The notes under the pieces were generated by a model. The model was not told where the DNA came from and searched no databases. It saw only the letters and a list, made by a program, of their open reading frames with translations. From JAMDCX01 sp049977145 (GTDB taxonomy: Bacteria; Planctomycetota; Phycisphaerae; WQYP01): a stretch of 64,000 nt of DNA. Shown here one piece after another: positions 1-8,412 of the stretch (position 1 is its first letter; each line of letters starts with the position of its first letter). The stretch spans positions 8,975 to 72,974 of the forward strand of contig JBMFGW010000003.1 in NCBI GenBank assembly GCA_049977145.1, written 5' to 3'. Position numbers and translations under genes: made by a program.

Positions 1-7
1 TAAGGGC

Positions 8-1120
8 GTGACCGCCAAACGGTTATCCCTGTTGGAATACCGGATGAAAAAGCTGACCGACGTTTGCTGTATTACATTCTGGGCACAATTAACGCCGGAT
101 ACCCTTCAGCAATTCTTTGCCGCCATGCGTGAGGGGCCGGATGGCGTCAATATCCGCACACGCAATGCCTACGTGCAAACTCTCAAACAATTCTGCGGTT
201 GGATGGTACGCGAAGGCCGGGCCACACAATCGCCCGCCTTGGGATTTACCGGCATGAATGCCAAGGGAGATAGGCGGCATGTACGTCGGGCCTTTGCTGT
301 GGATGAAATACGCCGCCTGCTGGCCGCCGCTGAAACCGGTAGGCCGTGGCGTGGCGTGCCTGGGCATGATCGGGCGATGGTCTACCGGCTGGCCGTTGAG
401 ACTGGCCTACGGGCTGGAGAAATAGCCGCCCTGACGCGGCAATGCTTCAAGCTGGACGATACACCGCCAACCGTTGAACTTTCCGCTGAATTCACCAAGA
501 ACCGGCAGTATGCGATTATTGAATTGCGCCCGGATACCGCCGCCATGCTCAAGGATTCTCTGGCCGATAAGCTGCCGATGGCCAAGGCGTTCAACATGCC
601 GTCAAATTCCATTACGGCGCTTATGCTCAAAGCTGACCTTGCCGCCGCCGGTATCCCATACGCCGATAACCAAGGCCGCGTGGGCGATTTTCATAGTCTG
701 CGTCACACATGCGGCACATGGCTGGCTGCATCGGGAGCGCATCCGAAAGTGATTCAATCCATCATGCGGCATAGCACGATTACCCTGACCATGGATACTT
801 ACGGGCACCGCCTGATGGAACAGGAAAGCCAAGCACTGGCCAAGCTGCCGGATTTGGGCCTGCCGCCGGAAAGCCAGAGCCTACAGGCAACCGGCACCAC
901 CGATGCAACCGTAAATCGTATGGCGCGCAGTGGGGCGCTTTTGTGTGATAAACAGTGGCGCCCAGTAGCGCCCAGTAGCGCCGTGGCCATGCAAGGCCAT
1001 GACGAAGAAAAGCCGCTAACCATGCGGGAAAGTGGCTTAAATCAAGGTGAATCAACCGACTGGAGACGATGGGAATCGAACCCACATTTGCGCATTGCGA
1101 ACGCGCCGTCCTCCCATTGA
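8..1120 (+). CDS. Tyrosine recombinase (phage-type integrase), probably 5'-partial
   Basis: Site-specific recombinase that would integrate or excise a mobile element. From the GTG at 8, the catalytic set can be read: Arg135 (TGLRAGEIAAL), Lys164 (FTKNRQ), His229 and Arg232 (HSLRHT), His255 (MRHST) and Tyr265 (DTYGH). An N-terminal SAM-like core-binding segment covers about residues 28-85. No in-frame stop lies between the window edge and position 8, so the true start may be outside the window. After about residue 285 the protein has a low-complexity tail. Its last 19 or so codons are read through the antisense strand of a tRNA gene (1061-1131), giving the WESNPHLR ending often seen for integrases next to tRNA genes. 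The gene sits directly downstream of the tRNA 3' end, as expected for an element inserted there. Confidence 0.9.
   Translation: MTAKRLSLLEYRMKKLTDVCCITFWAQLTPDTLQQFFAAMREGPDGVNIRTRNAYVQTLKQFCGWMVREGRATQSPALGFTGMNAKGDRRHVRRAFAVDEIRRLLAAAETGRPWRGVPGHDRAMVYRLAVETGLRAGEIAALTRQCFKLDDTPPTVELSAEFTKNRQYAIIELRPDTAAMLKDSLADKLPMAKAFNMPSNSITALMLKADLAAAGIPYADNQGRVGDFHSLRHTCGTWLAASGAHPKVIQSIMRHSTITLTMDTYGHRLMEQESQALAKLPDLGLPPESQSLQATGTTDATVNRMARSGALLCDKQWRPVAPSSAVAMQGHDEEKPLTMRESGLNQGESTDWRRWESNPHLRIANAPSSH
1050..1100. other. Probable attachment-site junction at the tRNA-Ala 3' end
   Basis: Integrative elements commonly recombine in the T-arm/3' end of tRNA genes and keep the integrase gene next to that end. 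Here the integrase stop lies inside the tRNA and the element would extend leftward out of the window. The exact core cannot be fixed because the second att copy is not in the window. This is inferred from layout only. Confidence 0.4.
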
Positions 1121-1131
1121 ACGACGTCCCC
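1061..1131 (-). tRNA. tRNA-Ala (anticodon CGC)
   Basis: On the minus strand a complete cloverleaf can be folded by hand: acceptor GGGGACG/CGTCTCC with a G3-U70 wobble and A73, D stem GTTC/GGAC, anticodon stem GCGCG/TGCGC with loop TTCGCAA, a 4-nt variable loop and T arm GTGGG TTCGATT CCCAT. With U33 fixed, the anticodon reads CGC (codon GCG, Ala). The G3-U70 pair is the classical alanine identity element and supports this. The D arm (GTTCAATGGG) resembles glycine tRNAs. CCA is not encoded. The integrase gene overlaps its 3' half on the opposite strand. Confidence 0.85.
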
Positions 1132-1418
1132 TATACAACTATTAAAGTAACGGATGCCGAACATTTAATCAACCGTCTGTCACGTCCACGTTAAAATATC
1201 CTCGGGCCCCTTCCGCTGTAATTGTGGCAGATAAATCAGGCTGTCCGAACAATCTTACGGTAAAGTGATTCGTCACGGCGCGGTGGGCGGTCGTATGGTA
1301 TTGACCCAGCGGCATTATGCCGATATGCTTATAGATCGCGCTACCGACAGGAGTGGACCCCCCGGTACGCGAAGTAAAGGTGTCATTGGGGTGATTTCAG
1401 GCAGATGATGGAGTGTAC

Positions 1419-2159
1419 ATGCCTACCAAAAAAGTCAACAGAATGAAGGCCTCCAAGCGGGTCAAAAAAGTGAAAATCAACGTCCGGGCGAAAGATAAAG
1501 TGACGTCCTCCGGTAAAAAAAAATTGGCCGATAAAATGAAGCCCACCGCGCATAAAATCATTCGCGCTCGTCAGGCTGCTGCGCGACCGGAAGCGGGCCG
1601 CCGCAACGCCAGCGCCGTAAAGGCGGTTAAGAACCCCCGCAGTTACAGCGGTCATACCCGAAATGTTAATAACTTCGCTAATGACTCCGGCCAGCGGGAT
1701 GCACTTTCCGTCGGCATGGCCGGTGGGAAAAAATCGGCTGCGAACATATCCCGGTCCGACTTGGAGTATTTTCGCCAATTGCTGCTGGACAAACGCCGCG
1801 AAATTCTCGGTGATGTCGGATCCATGGAAAATGAAGCCTTTCGCGATCAGGACAATCACTCCAGCAGTCCGATGCACATGGCGGATGTCGGAACTGATAA
1901 TTTCGAGCAGGAATTTACGCTGGGTTTGCTGCAGAGTGAACGCGAACTTCTCAAAGAAATTCAAGAGGCGCTCAATCGCATTGATAACGGCTCTTTTGGT
2001 ATTTGCATCGCGACTGGAAAGCCCATTGGCCTGGCCCGCCTGAAGGCCAAGCCTTGGGCGAAATATTGCATCGAATACGCGCGGATGATGGAAAACAACA
2101 CTCTGCCGCACAATAGTGGAGCCAACTCCGTGGTTGAAGCCGCGGAAGAAGAGGAATAA
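1419..2159 (+). CDS. DksA/TraR-like protein with basic N-terminal extension and half zinc finger
   Basis: Related to DksA/TraR proteins, which bind in the RNA polymerase secondary channel and modulate initiation with ppGpp. Residues 1-100 are a Lys/Arg-rich, probably disordered tail. The coiled-coil and C-terminal part starts near SRSDLEYFRQLLLDKRREIL, with the acidic segment DNFEQEFTLGLL. The finger region GSFGICIATGKPI...RLKAKPWAKYCIEY keeps the first Cys of each pair (CIAT, CIEY), while the second Cys of each pair is replaced, so normal four-Cys zinc binding is unlikely. The start is set at the ATG at 1419 because GGAG ends 5 nt upstream; a GTG at 1413 is also in frame. The protein is about 246 aa against about 150 for classical DksA, the extra length being the basic tail. 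It ends in an acidic EEEE run. It could act on transcription or as a DNA-binding relative. Confidence 0.8.
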   Translation: MPTKKVNRMKASKRVKKVKINVRAKDKVTSSGKKKLADKMKPTAHKIIRARQAAARPEAGRRNASAVKAVKNPRSYSGHTRNVNNFANDSGQRDALSVGMAGGKKSAANISRSDLEYFRQLLLDKRREILGDVGSMENEAFRDQDNHSSSPMHMADVGTDNFEQEFTLGLLQSERELLKEIQEALNRIDNGSFGICIATGKPIGLARLKAKPWAKYCIEYARMMENNTLPHNSGANSVVEAAEEEE

Positions 2160-2585
2160 TGGTTTTCCCAAGCGCGCCAGATAAGGCCAATTAGAACGCT
2201 GTAAGCGGACCGTGCACGGCTACACTGATCAGTATTGGGTCCGGTATTCAGGCGTGAAAGCCTGGCATCTGGAAGTTAAAAGTTAGCCGGCGGCATTGTG
2301 CCTCTGTGAAGTACCGTTGGGTATATTAGCCGGTGGATTTAACCCAACACCGTATAAAGCCGAGATCGCAAATCCCGCCAGCGAACATTGATCAACGAAC
2401 AACGACTCTGAACCACAGATGAACGACGATGCTACGTTTACCAGCATTCTCAAATCCTAAAACAAAATTCTGGGCAATCTTAGGAATCTGTGGATTGGTT
2501 TACCTGTCAAGCCATTTCCGCAGCCGATAGTGCGCGCTCAACCCACCCATTCAAAGCGGGAGTTTCAATGGAAATCCGCCGCAGA
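2160..2585. other. Intergenic region between convergent dksA-like gene and rpsA
   Basis: 426 bases without a supported gene. A short hairpin (CAGGC/GCCTG, 2249-2264) lacks a T-tract, so I do not call a terminator. Short reading frames here have no recognisable protein character. Confidence 0.5.
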
Positions 2586-4298
2586 TCAGCTTTCCAGGCC
2601 GCCACGATATTTCTTGGCCGGGCGTTCGGATTCCGAGGATTCCCGTTCTTCACCCCATTGCGCACGTTTAAGCGAGAGGCCGATCTTGCGGTCATCAATA
2701 TCCACGCGGAGAATCTTGACTTCCAGTTCATCGTCCAATTTGACCATATCCTGTGGATTTTCGATCTTGTTATCGGAAAGTTCGCTGATGTGCAACAGAC
2801 CTTCCAAGCCCGGTTCAAGTTCCACAAACACACCAAAGTTGGTGATTTTGGTAACCTTGCCTTTGACGATCATGCCGGGGTGATAATTGGTTGGGATCGC
2901 GTGGAGCCACGGGTCTTCCGCCAATTGCTTGACACCCAGGGCCACACGATTCTTTTCCTGATCCACACTAAGCACGACACACTGCAGGATATCGCCCTTC
3001 CGGATCATCTCACTGGGGTGAACAATTTTTTTCGTCCAACTCATGTCACTGACGTGTAGCAGACCGTCAATGCCTTCTTCAATTTCAATGAAAGCCCCAT
3101 AGTTGGCCAAATTGCGTACCTTGCCGGTAACCACGGTGCCGGGCGGATATTTCTCTGCGAGAACGGTCCAGGGATTGGCTTCGGTCTGTTTAACGCCGAG
3201 GCTGATTTCCTGTTTACCTTTGTTGACTTCCAGCACCACCACATCCACTTCTTCACCGACGGAAAGCATTTCTCCGGGATGATTGATGCGTTTGGTCCAG
3301 CTCATTTCGGAGATATGCACAAGCCCTTCCACGCCTTCCTCCAGCTTCACAAAAGCGCCATAGCTCATGATGTTGGTGACCTGACCTTTAATACGCGTAC
3401 CGACTGGATATTTCTCATCAACATGCTCCCACGGCGAAGCCGTTTTCTGTTTCAAACCCAGCGCAATTTTTTCTTTCTCCCGGTCCACATTCAGAACCAC
3501 CACTTCAATCTCCTCATCCAGTTTGACCAGATCGGAGGGATGATTGATACGCCCCCAGCTCATATCGGTAATGTGCAGCAGACCGTCCAGACCTCCGAGA
3601 TCCACAAATGCGCCAAAATCGGCGATATTTTTAACCACACCTTGACGCAACTGGCCCACCGCAATTTCATCAAAGAGTTTCTGTTTGGCTTCGCTGCGGT
3701 GCCGCTCCAGAAGTTTACGGCGGCTGATGACAATGTTGCGGCGCTCCAGATCAATTTTCAGGATTTCCGCATCAATGGTTTTGTTAATAAACTCACCGAT
3801 GTCCGACGGCCGCCGAATATCTACCTGGGAAGCCGGAAGAAATACCGGCACCCCAATGTCCACCAGCAGCCCACCCTTGATTTTACGGGTGACTTTTCCG
3901 CTGATGGGGTCCCCCTCTTTTTTGGTGTTAACGATGGTTTCCCATCCAATGATACGATCCGCCTTGCGTTTAGAAATCTGCACGAGGCCGTTTTCGGATT
4001 CCACCTGCTCCAGCAGTACGGTAATTTCATCACCAACTTCCACGGAACCGGGATCATCAAATTCGCGCATCAGCGAAAGCACACCTTCACTTTTCAGACC
4101 GACTTCCAGCACCACGTCATCACCGCGGATGTTGACGACCTTGCCCTTCAGCATGGAACCGTTGGTAAAGCTATTACCACTTTTTTCCAACAACCCGCCG
4201 ATTTCGCCCGCACCAAGATTTTCAAACTTGTTCTGGACTTCCTGAGTGGCGGCCTGATCATCAAGCCCTAATTCCTTGAGGAGTGAAAAATTAACCAT
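2586..4298 (-). CDS. rpsA: 30S ribosomal protein S1
   Basis: Binds mRNA and helps dock structured messages on the 30S subunit. The 570-residue protein carries six S1/OB-fold repeats at roughly 46-112, 130-195, 216-285, 300-372, 388-458 and 475-548. The last four have the canonical pattern (for example GAFVKLEEGVEGLVHISEMS and GAFIEIEEGIDGLLHVSDMS), and the first two are more divergent, as in bacterial S1, where they contact the ribosome. The length matches the family. The start at MVNFSLLKEL is the only sensible Met before domain 1. The C-terminus is basic and short. A good sigma-70-like promoter lies about 200 nt upstream on the same strand (4500-4527), giving a long leader that could allow autoregulation, as known for S1 in other bacteria. 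Confidence 0.97.
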   Translation of the reverse strand: MVNFSLLKELGLDDQAATQEVQNKFENLGAGEIGGLLEKSGNSFTNGSMLKGKVVNIRGDDVVLEVGLKSEGVLSLMREFDDPGSVEVGDEITVLLEQVESENGLVQISKRKADRIIGWETIVNTKKEGDPISGKVTRKIKGGLLVDIGVPVFLPASQVDIRRPSDIGEFINKTIDAEILKIDLERRNIVISRRKLLERHRSEAKQKLFDEIAVGQLRQGVVKNIADFGAFVDLGGLDGLLHITDMSWGRINHPSDLVKLDEEIEVVVLNVDREKEKIALGLKQKTASPWEHVDEKYPVGTRIKGQVTNIMSYGAFVKLEEGVEGLVHISEMSWTKRINHPGEMLSVGEEVDVVVLEVNKGKQEISLGVKQTEANPWTVLAEKYPPGTVVTGKVRNLANYGAFIEIEEGIDGLLHVSDMSWTKKIVHPSEMIRKGDILQCVVLSVDQEKNRVALGVKQLAEDPWLHAIPTNYHPGMIVKGKVTKITNFGVFVELEPGLEGLLHISELSDNKIENPQDMVKLDDELEVKILRVDIDDRKIGLSLKRAQWGEERESSESERPAKKYRGGLES

Positions 4299-4686
4299 AA
4301 AACGACCTGAAACCTTTCTCCGTATTATCCGCTTTGTATGTTAATAACCGGCGAAAATGACGGTAGAAAACGCCCGGACCAGACTTTTTCCCATCGGCTA
4401 CATCGCCTGTGGAATCCCGGGCTGATGCCGTACCGGGCGCATCCAGCGCCGGAATATATGCCTTGATCGACACGCCACCGGACGGTGGATAGATTAAAAA
4501 TTATACACCAAATGAAAAATAATTCAAATGATGAAAATTTCTTCATATCCACATCAGTTTTTAGCGCCACGTTAACATATCGGCATGACACCACTACGCG
4601 ACGCGGGCATAATAACAGAGCGCGGTGCCGAAACTTCGCGCTGGCGCAGCGTGCGGCATGACCCTCTGAGGAATCCATGAGTAACC
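4299..4686. other. Divergent intergenic region between rpsA and the ABC permease
   Basis: 388 bases with no supported gene. It contains the rpsA promoter on the minus strand, an inverted repeat CCACCG/CGGTGG at 4468-4481 inside the rpsA leader, and an AT-rich block at 4490-4555. On the plus strand a GAGGAA ribosome-binding-like site (4668-4673) precedes a five-codon frame MSNHG (4677-4694) that overlaps the permease start. Confidence 0.6.
4500..4527 (-). promoter_or_regulatory. Sigma-70-type promoter for rpsA
   Basis: On the minus strand, TTGAAT (complement of 4522-4527) is followed after 16 bp by a perfect TATAAT (complement of 4500-4505). Transcription would start near 4493, about 195 nt before the rpsA ATG. 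Confidence 0.7.
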
Positions 4687-6477
4687 ATGGCTGATGAAAT
4701 CATACAACCACGCCGATTGAACTTGGGATATTGGATCGGCACAGCGCTGGTATTACTGACGGCGGCCCTTCTGGCCGGCTTGTTGCATCCATTTTATCCC
4801 GTTAAATCACATTTACCGGCGCGGGTATGGCAGTTGCCGCAAGATGCGGCGTGGTCGCTTTTCCGTATGATCGAGGCGTATGTATTATCGTTAGTTTTTG
4901 CCATGAGTGTTGGTGTTTACGCCTACAACAACCAGCGCGCCCGCCAATTGATTCTGCCGATTCTGGATATTTTGCAGTCCATTCCGATTGTGAGTTTTTT
5001 CCCGGCGGCCCTGGCCGTGGCGGTGTGGCTGTTTGGCGGTGGACGACTGGGGTTTGAAATTGCGGCTATTGTGCTGATTTTCACCAGCATGTCGTGGAAC
5101 ATGGCCTTCAGCGTTTATGAAAGCCTGATTATGGTGCCGCAGGAAACCATTGAGTGTGCTGAGAGTTTCGGTATTCGTGGAACGCAACGATTTTTTACCA
5201 TTACCATGCCGGTGTGCGTGCCGGGATTGCTTTATAACAGCATTGTCAGTTGGGCTGCGGGGTGGTTCGCGTTAACCGCCTGTGAGATTTTGTCCGTGAA
5301 TAATCGCAACATTACGTTGCCGGGAATCGGCAGCTTCCTGCAACAAGCCGCAAACTCCAAAACCCACCCGCTGGAGTTAAATCTCTGTGGCGTGGCGGTG
5401 CTACTTGGTATTATTCTGATGATGGAAATTTTCATCTGGCGGCCTTTGGCGGTCTGGGCGGAGAGATTTCGCTATGAGGTGGCGGTTTCCTCCATTACGC
5501 GAGGCAATACCGGTGTACTGGGCTGGTACCAGCGTGGATGGCTGCCGCGGATGGTTGTCAACCGTATTGTGCTTCCGTTGAATAATGGGGTTAATTTTAT
5601 GATTCTCCATGCGCGTGGGTCGGCCAGAAAGCTGGTGCTGCCACGCTTGGAAGTGCCGGCGCTCATCAGCCGCTTATGGCGCAACATCCAACGGTTTGCC
5701 GGCTGGTTGCTGATTACCGCGATAACCAGCGGCGGTGGGTTTTATCTGTTTGATATTTTTCGCAATCACCTGCTGCCGCCACTGGCAAGAGAAATTCCAA
5801 GTTATATTGGATACTCCTTTCTAAGGATTCTCGTGGCGTACGTGCTGTCGATGCTATGGGTTGTTCCGGCGGTGTTGTGGGCGCGAACCCGGCCACGGAT
5901 CTTTCGACTTTTGTCATCGATTTCGCAGACCATGGCCAGTATGCCGCCGATCGCCCTGACCTTTATTGTCATCAGTATTTTCGTTGAATATCTGCATTTA
6001 GGGTATTGGGGGGTGGAAGCCGCCGGCATGGTGCTGCTGATGAATGGCGTGCAATGGTATGTGTTGTTTAACATGCTTGGGGGGATTGCGAAAATTCCCG
6101 GAGATCTTAAGGAGGTATGCAATGCCATGGGTTTATCGCGCTGGCAGCAATGGAAGAATCTGGTAATCCCGGCAATTCTTCCCTCGTTATTTACCGGCAC
6201 GATTACCGCCTTTGGCGGCGGTTGGAACACTCTGATTTTCAGTGAATGTATTACTTATGCCGGGCAAACCTACAAGCTGCATGGGATTGGCTGGCTGCTG
6301 GATGTGGCATCCGGAACGGCCCTGCCGCCATCCGGCACGCCGCTGGCCGGACCACAGGCGCAGGCGTTGTTGTTTGTCGCCGTGGGTTGTTTGATGGTGT
6401 TGATCGTGGTATTGAATCGGTTGCTGTGGAAGCGGCTGCAGGCCTGGGCGGCGGATCGCTTCCGCCTGGATTATTAA
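4687..6477 (+). CDS. NitT/TauT-family ABC transporter permease, two permease domains fused
   Basis: Membrane part of an importer of the nitrate/sulfonate/taurine class. The 596-residue protein holds two complete permease domains in tandem. The first has its ATPase-contact EAA loop near IECAESFGIRGTQRFFTITM (about residues 157-176), the second near EVCNAMGLSRWQQWKNLVIP (about 477-496). Each domain is surrounded by several hydrophobic helices, and a single polypeptide would replace the usual homodimer. The ATG at 4687 lacks a good ribosome-binding site at normal distance: the visible GAGGAA is placed for an out-of-frame mini-ORF starting at 4677. The ATPase (6544) and an ATPase-associated protein (7328) follow on the same strand. 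No substrate-binding protein is present, so the substrate cannot be named. Confidence 0.9.
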   Translation: MADEIIQPRRLNLGYWIGTALVLLTAALLAGLLHPFYPVKSHLPARVWQLPQDAAWSLFRMIEAYVLSLVFAMSVGVYAYNNQRARQLILPILDILQSIPIVSFFPAALAVAVWLFGGGRLGFEIAAIVLIFTSMSWNMAFSVYESLIMVPQETIECAESFGIRGTQRFFTITMPVCVPGLLYNSIVSWAAGWFALTACEILSVNNRNITLPGIGSFLQQAANSKTHPLELNLCGVAVLLGIILMMEIFIWRPLAVWAERFRYEVAVSSITRGNTGVLGWYQRGWLPRMVVNRIVLPLNNGVNFMILHARGSARKLVLPRLEVPALISRLWRNIQRFAGWLLITAITSGGGFYLFDIFRNHLLPPLAREIPSYIGYSFLRILVAYVLSMLWVVPAVLWARTRPRIFRLLSSISQTMASMPPIALTFIVISIFVEYLHLGYWGVEAAGMVLLMNGVQWYVLFNMLGGIAKIPGDLKEVCNAMGLSRWQQWKNLVIPAILPSLFTGTITAFGGGWNTLIFSECITYAGQTYKLHGIGWLLDVASGTALPPSGTPLAGPQAQALLFVAVGCLMVLIVVLNRLLWKRLQAWAADRFRLDY

Positions 6478-6543
6478 AGGGGGCCAGGGCGCGGATCACA
6501 AACACCGGTACCGGGTACTGACAACAAACATGAGATTGATCGT

Positions 6544-7296
6544 ATGCTGCTGAAACTCCAGAACGTCACAAAAATTTACCAGACCGATGGCCCGGCGGCC
6601 ACGATCCTGGAAGATGTCAACTTAAGTGTTGATTCCGGGCAGTTTATATGCTTGGTCGGACAGTCCGGCTGCGGCAAATCAACCACGCTGCGGCTGATCA
6701 ATGGATTAATGCCCCCGAGCCGCGGTACCGTGTTGTTTAAGGATAAACCCATGACCGGCATCAATTTGCAATGCGGGATGGTGTTTCAGAATTTTGCGCT
6801 TTTACCATGGATGACCGTCGCGCAGAATATTCTTCTGGCGCTGGAGGCGCGACGTATTGATCGGCCCACCGCGGAAAAACGGGCGGCATTTTATATTGAT
6901 AAGGTGGGCTTGGACGGATTTGAGGGAGCTTATCCGCGGGAACTTTCCGGTGGCATGAAACAGCGAGTGGGCTTGGCCCGCGCCATGGCGGTGGAACCGG
7001 AGCTGCTGCTGATGGATGAACCATTTAGCGCGCTGGACCCTTTGACCAGCATTAACTTACGTGAAGAACTATTGGATATTTGGGCGGACCCTCACCTGGC
7101 CGTCAGTACAGTCATTATGGTGACGCATAATATTGAAGAAGCCGTCGAACTGGCGGATCGGGTGGTACTTATTGGTGGTCGGCCCGGACATGTGGTGATG
7201 GATTTGGATATTGCCCTACCCCGTCCAAGGCTTAAAAATTCCGAGGCCTTTATTCGCTATGTGGATTCAATATTCAGCATGATGGCGGAAATTTGA
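6544..7296 (+). CDS. NitT/TauT-family ABC transporter ATP-binding protein
   Basis: Cytoplasmic ATPase that powers the neighbouring fused permease. Walker A GQSGCGKST is at residues 39-47, the Q-loop lies in MVFQNFALLPWM, the signature is LSGGMKQRVGLARAM, Walker B is LLLMDEPFSALD and the switch histidine lies in MVTHNIEEAV. At 250 aa it ends right after the nucleotide-binding domain. Many members of this branch carry a C-terminal AAA-associated domain; here that domain is the separate next gene. The LPWMTV segment after the Q-loop is typical of nitrate/sulfonate-type ATPases. It is 66 bp after the permease and very probably in the same operon. Confidence 0.95.
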   Translation: MLLKLQNVTKIYQTDGPAATILEDVNLSVDSGQFICLVGQSGCGKSTTLRLINGLMPPSRGTVLFKDKPMTGINLQCGMVFQNFALLPWMTVAQNILLALEARRIDRPTAEKRAAFYIDKVGLDGFEGAYPRELSGGMKQRVGLARAMAVEPELLLMDEPFSALDPLTSINLREELLDIWADPHLAVSTVIMVTHNIEEAVELADRVVLIGGRPGHVVMDLDIALPRPRLKNSEAFIRYVDSIFSMMAEI

Positions 7297-7327
7297 CCGG
7301 CCCGCGGATTTTCTGGAGAATATCAAT

Positions 7328-7861
7328 ATGGTTAGTTTGGAAAATTTGCAACCCGTTGATCCCCCGCCGGGCGGTGAACCACCGGTTGTCCCCGTGCCCC
7401 CCATCGGACTTAGCAAGGTGTTGGGACTGTTGGAAATCCTTGATGACCATGGCGGCAAAGAAGATATTTACAAACTCGCGCGCGAACTGCGCGACAGTTT
7501 CGGCGAATTGCTGCTGATTATCAAGGCTGCGGAAGTGTTGGGATTTGTCGATACCCCGAAGGGCGATCTGGTCATGGAGCCGCTAGGCAAGCGCATTATT
7601 GAATTGCCGGTGAATGAAAAAAAGAAACTCATCGCCGGGCAAATTGCCACATTGCCGTTGTTTGTGCACTTCCGTGCGTTTCTCCGCGGGCAACCGGATC
7701 ATGCGGTGGCGCGCAAGGACATTATCGAGGAACTAGGTCGGGTGCTGCCCACCGAACGCCCGAAGCCGCAATATGATGCGCTTTTAAACTGGGGACGGTA
7801 TGCGGAAATTTTTTCCTATAATCGGGATACGGATACGTTCCATCTGGTAGAACCGCATTGA
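7328..7861 (+). CDS. Stand-alone AAA-associated C-terminal-domain protein of the ABC system
   Basis: The 177-residue protein resembles the C-terminal extension (AAA-associated domain) found fused to some NitT/TauT ATPases. A Pro/Val-rich leader (residues 8-28) is followed by a winged-helix-like fold: VLGLLEILDDHGGKEDIYKL, then DSFGELLLIIKAAEVLGFVD and a C-terminal part with LPLFVHFRAFL. GGAG is placed about 8 nt before the ATG. The gene lies 31 bp after the ATPase and 6 bp before the YkgJ-type gene, so it is co-transcribed. It probably acts as a regulatory subunit of the ATPase; the family role is inferred from the fused versions. Confidence 0.75.
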   Translation: MVSLENLQPVDPPPGGEPPVVPVPPIGLSKVLGLLEILDDHGGKEDIYKLARELRDSFGELLLIIKAAEVLGFVDTPKGDLVMEPLGKRIIELPVNEKKKLIAGQIATLPLFVHFRAFLRGQPDHAVARKDIIEELGRVLPTERPKPQYDALLNWGRYAEIFSYNRDTDTFHLVEPH

Positions 7862-7867
7862 GATTTC

Positions 7868-8338
7868 ATGGCTGATACGCGTTTACCAATTTACCGGGAA
7901 CCGCAAGCCGTACCGCCGTGGTATAGCTCCGGATTGCGCTTTAAGTGCACGCAGTGCGGCAATTGCTGCGGTGGTGGGCCGGGATATGTCTGGCTTACAC
8001 TGGATGATATGTCGCGGATTGCGGAGTTTCTTAATTTACCGTTTAATGATTTCACACGGAAGTATGTGCGAAAAACGCAAGGGGCCTTCAGCCTTGTTGA
8101 ACGCCCGGGTTATGACTGCATTTTTCTTAACCGTGCCGACGGCAAAGCCACATGCGGCATATATGCGGTGCGCCCCACGCAATGCCGAACGTGGCCATTC
8201 TGGGATATGAACCTGCAATCGCCCCAGGCGTGGACACACGCGGCCGCCCGTTGTCCGGGAATGTGCGATGGCGATGCGCCAACCTATTCGCTGGTACACA
8301 TTGAAAAATGCCGCACGCATCCGGAATCACCGGTGTAA
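7868..8338 (+). CDS. YkgJ-family cysteine cluster protein
   Basis: Small soluble protein of the YkgJ/Fe-S-like Cys-cluster family, thought to bind zinc or an iron-sulfur centre. The cysteine pattern is visible: CTQCGNCCGG near residues 29-38, a single Cys in YDCIFL, then CGIYAVRPTQCRTWPFW, and a late Cys in ARCPGMC. The length of 156 aa fits the family. It begins 6 bp after the ABC-associated gene, suggesting one transcript, but a functional link with the transporter is unproven. Confidence 0.85.
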   Translation: MADTRLPIYREPQAVPPWYSSGLRFKCTQCGNCCGGGPGYVWLTLDDMSRIAEFLNLPFNDFTRKYVRKTQGAFSLVERPGYDCIFLNRADGKATCGIYAVRPTQCRTWPFWDMNLQSPQAWTHAAARCPGMCDGDAPTYSLVHIEKCRTHPESPV

Positions 8339-8412
8339 CTTGCGACAGCTCTCCGTTACTTGGAAATATTGCCTGCACCACAACGAACATGGGGAAGGGT
8401 GGTGTATGGCTA

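Noticed and set aside
3279..4271. 330-codon plus-strand open frame
   Set aside because: It is the antisense shadow of rpsA, with no protein motif or ribosome-binding site; rpsA is certain.
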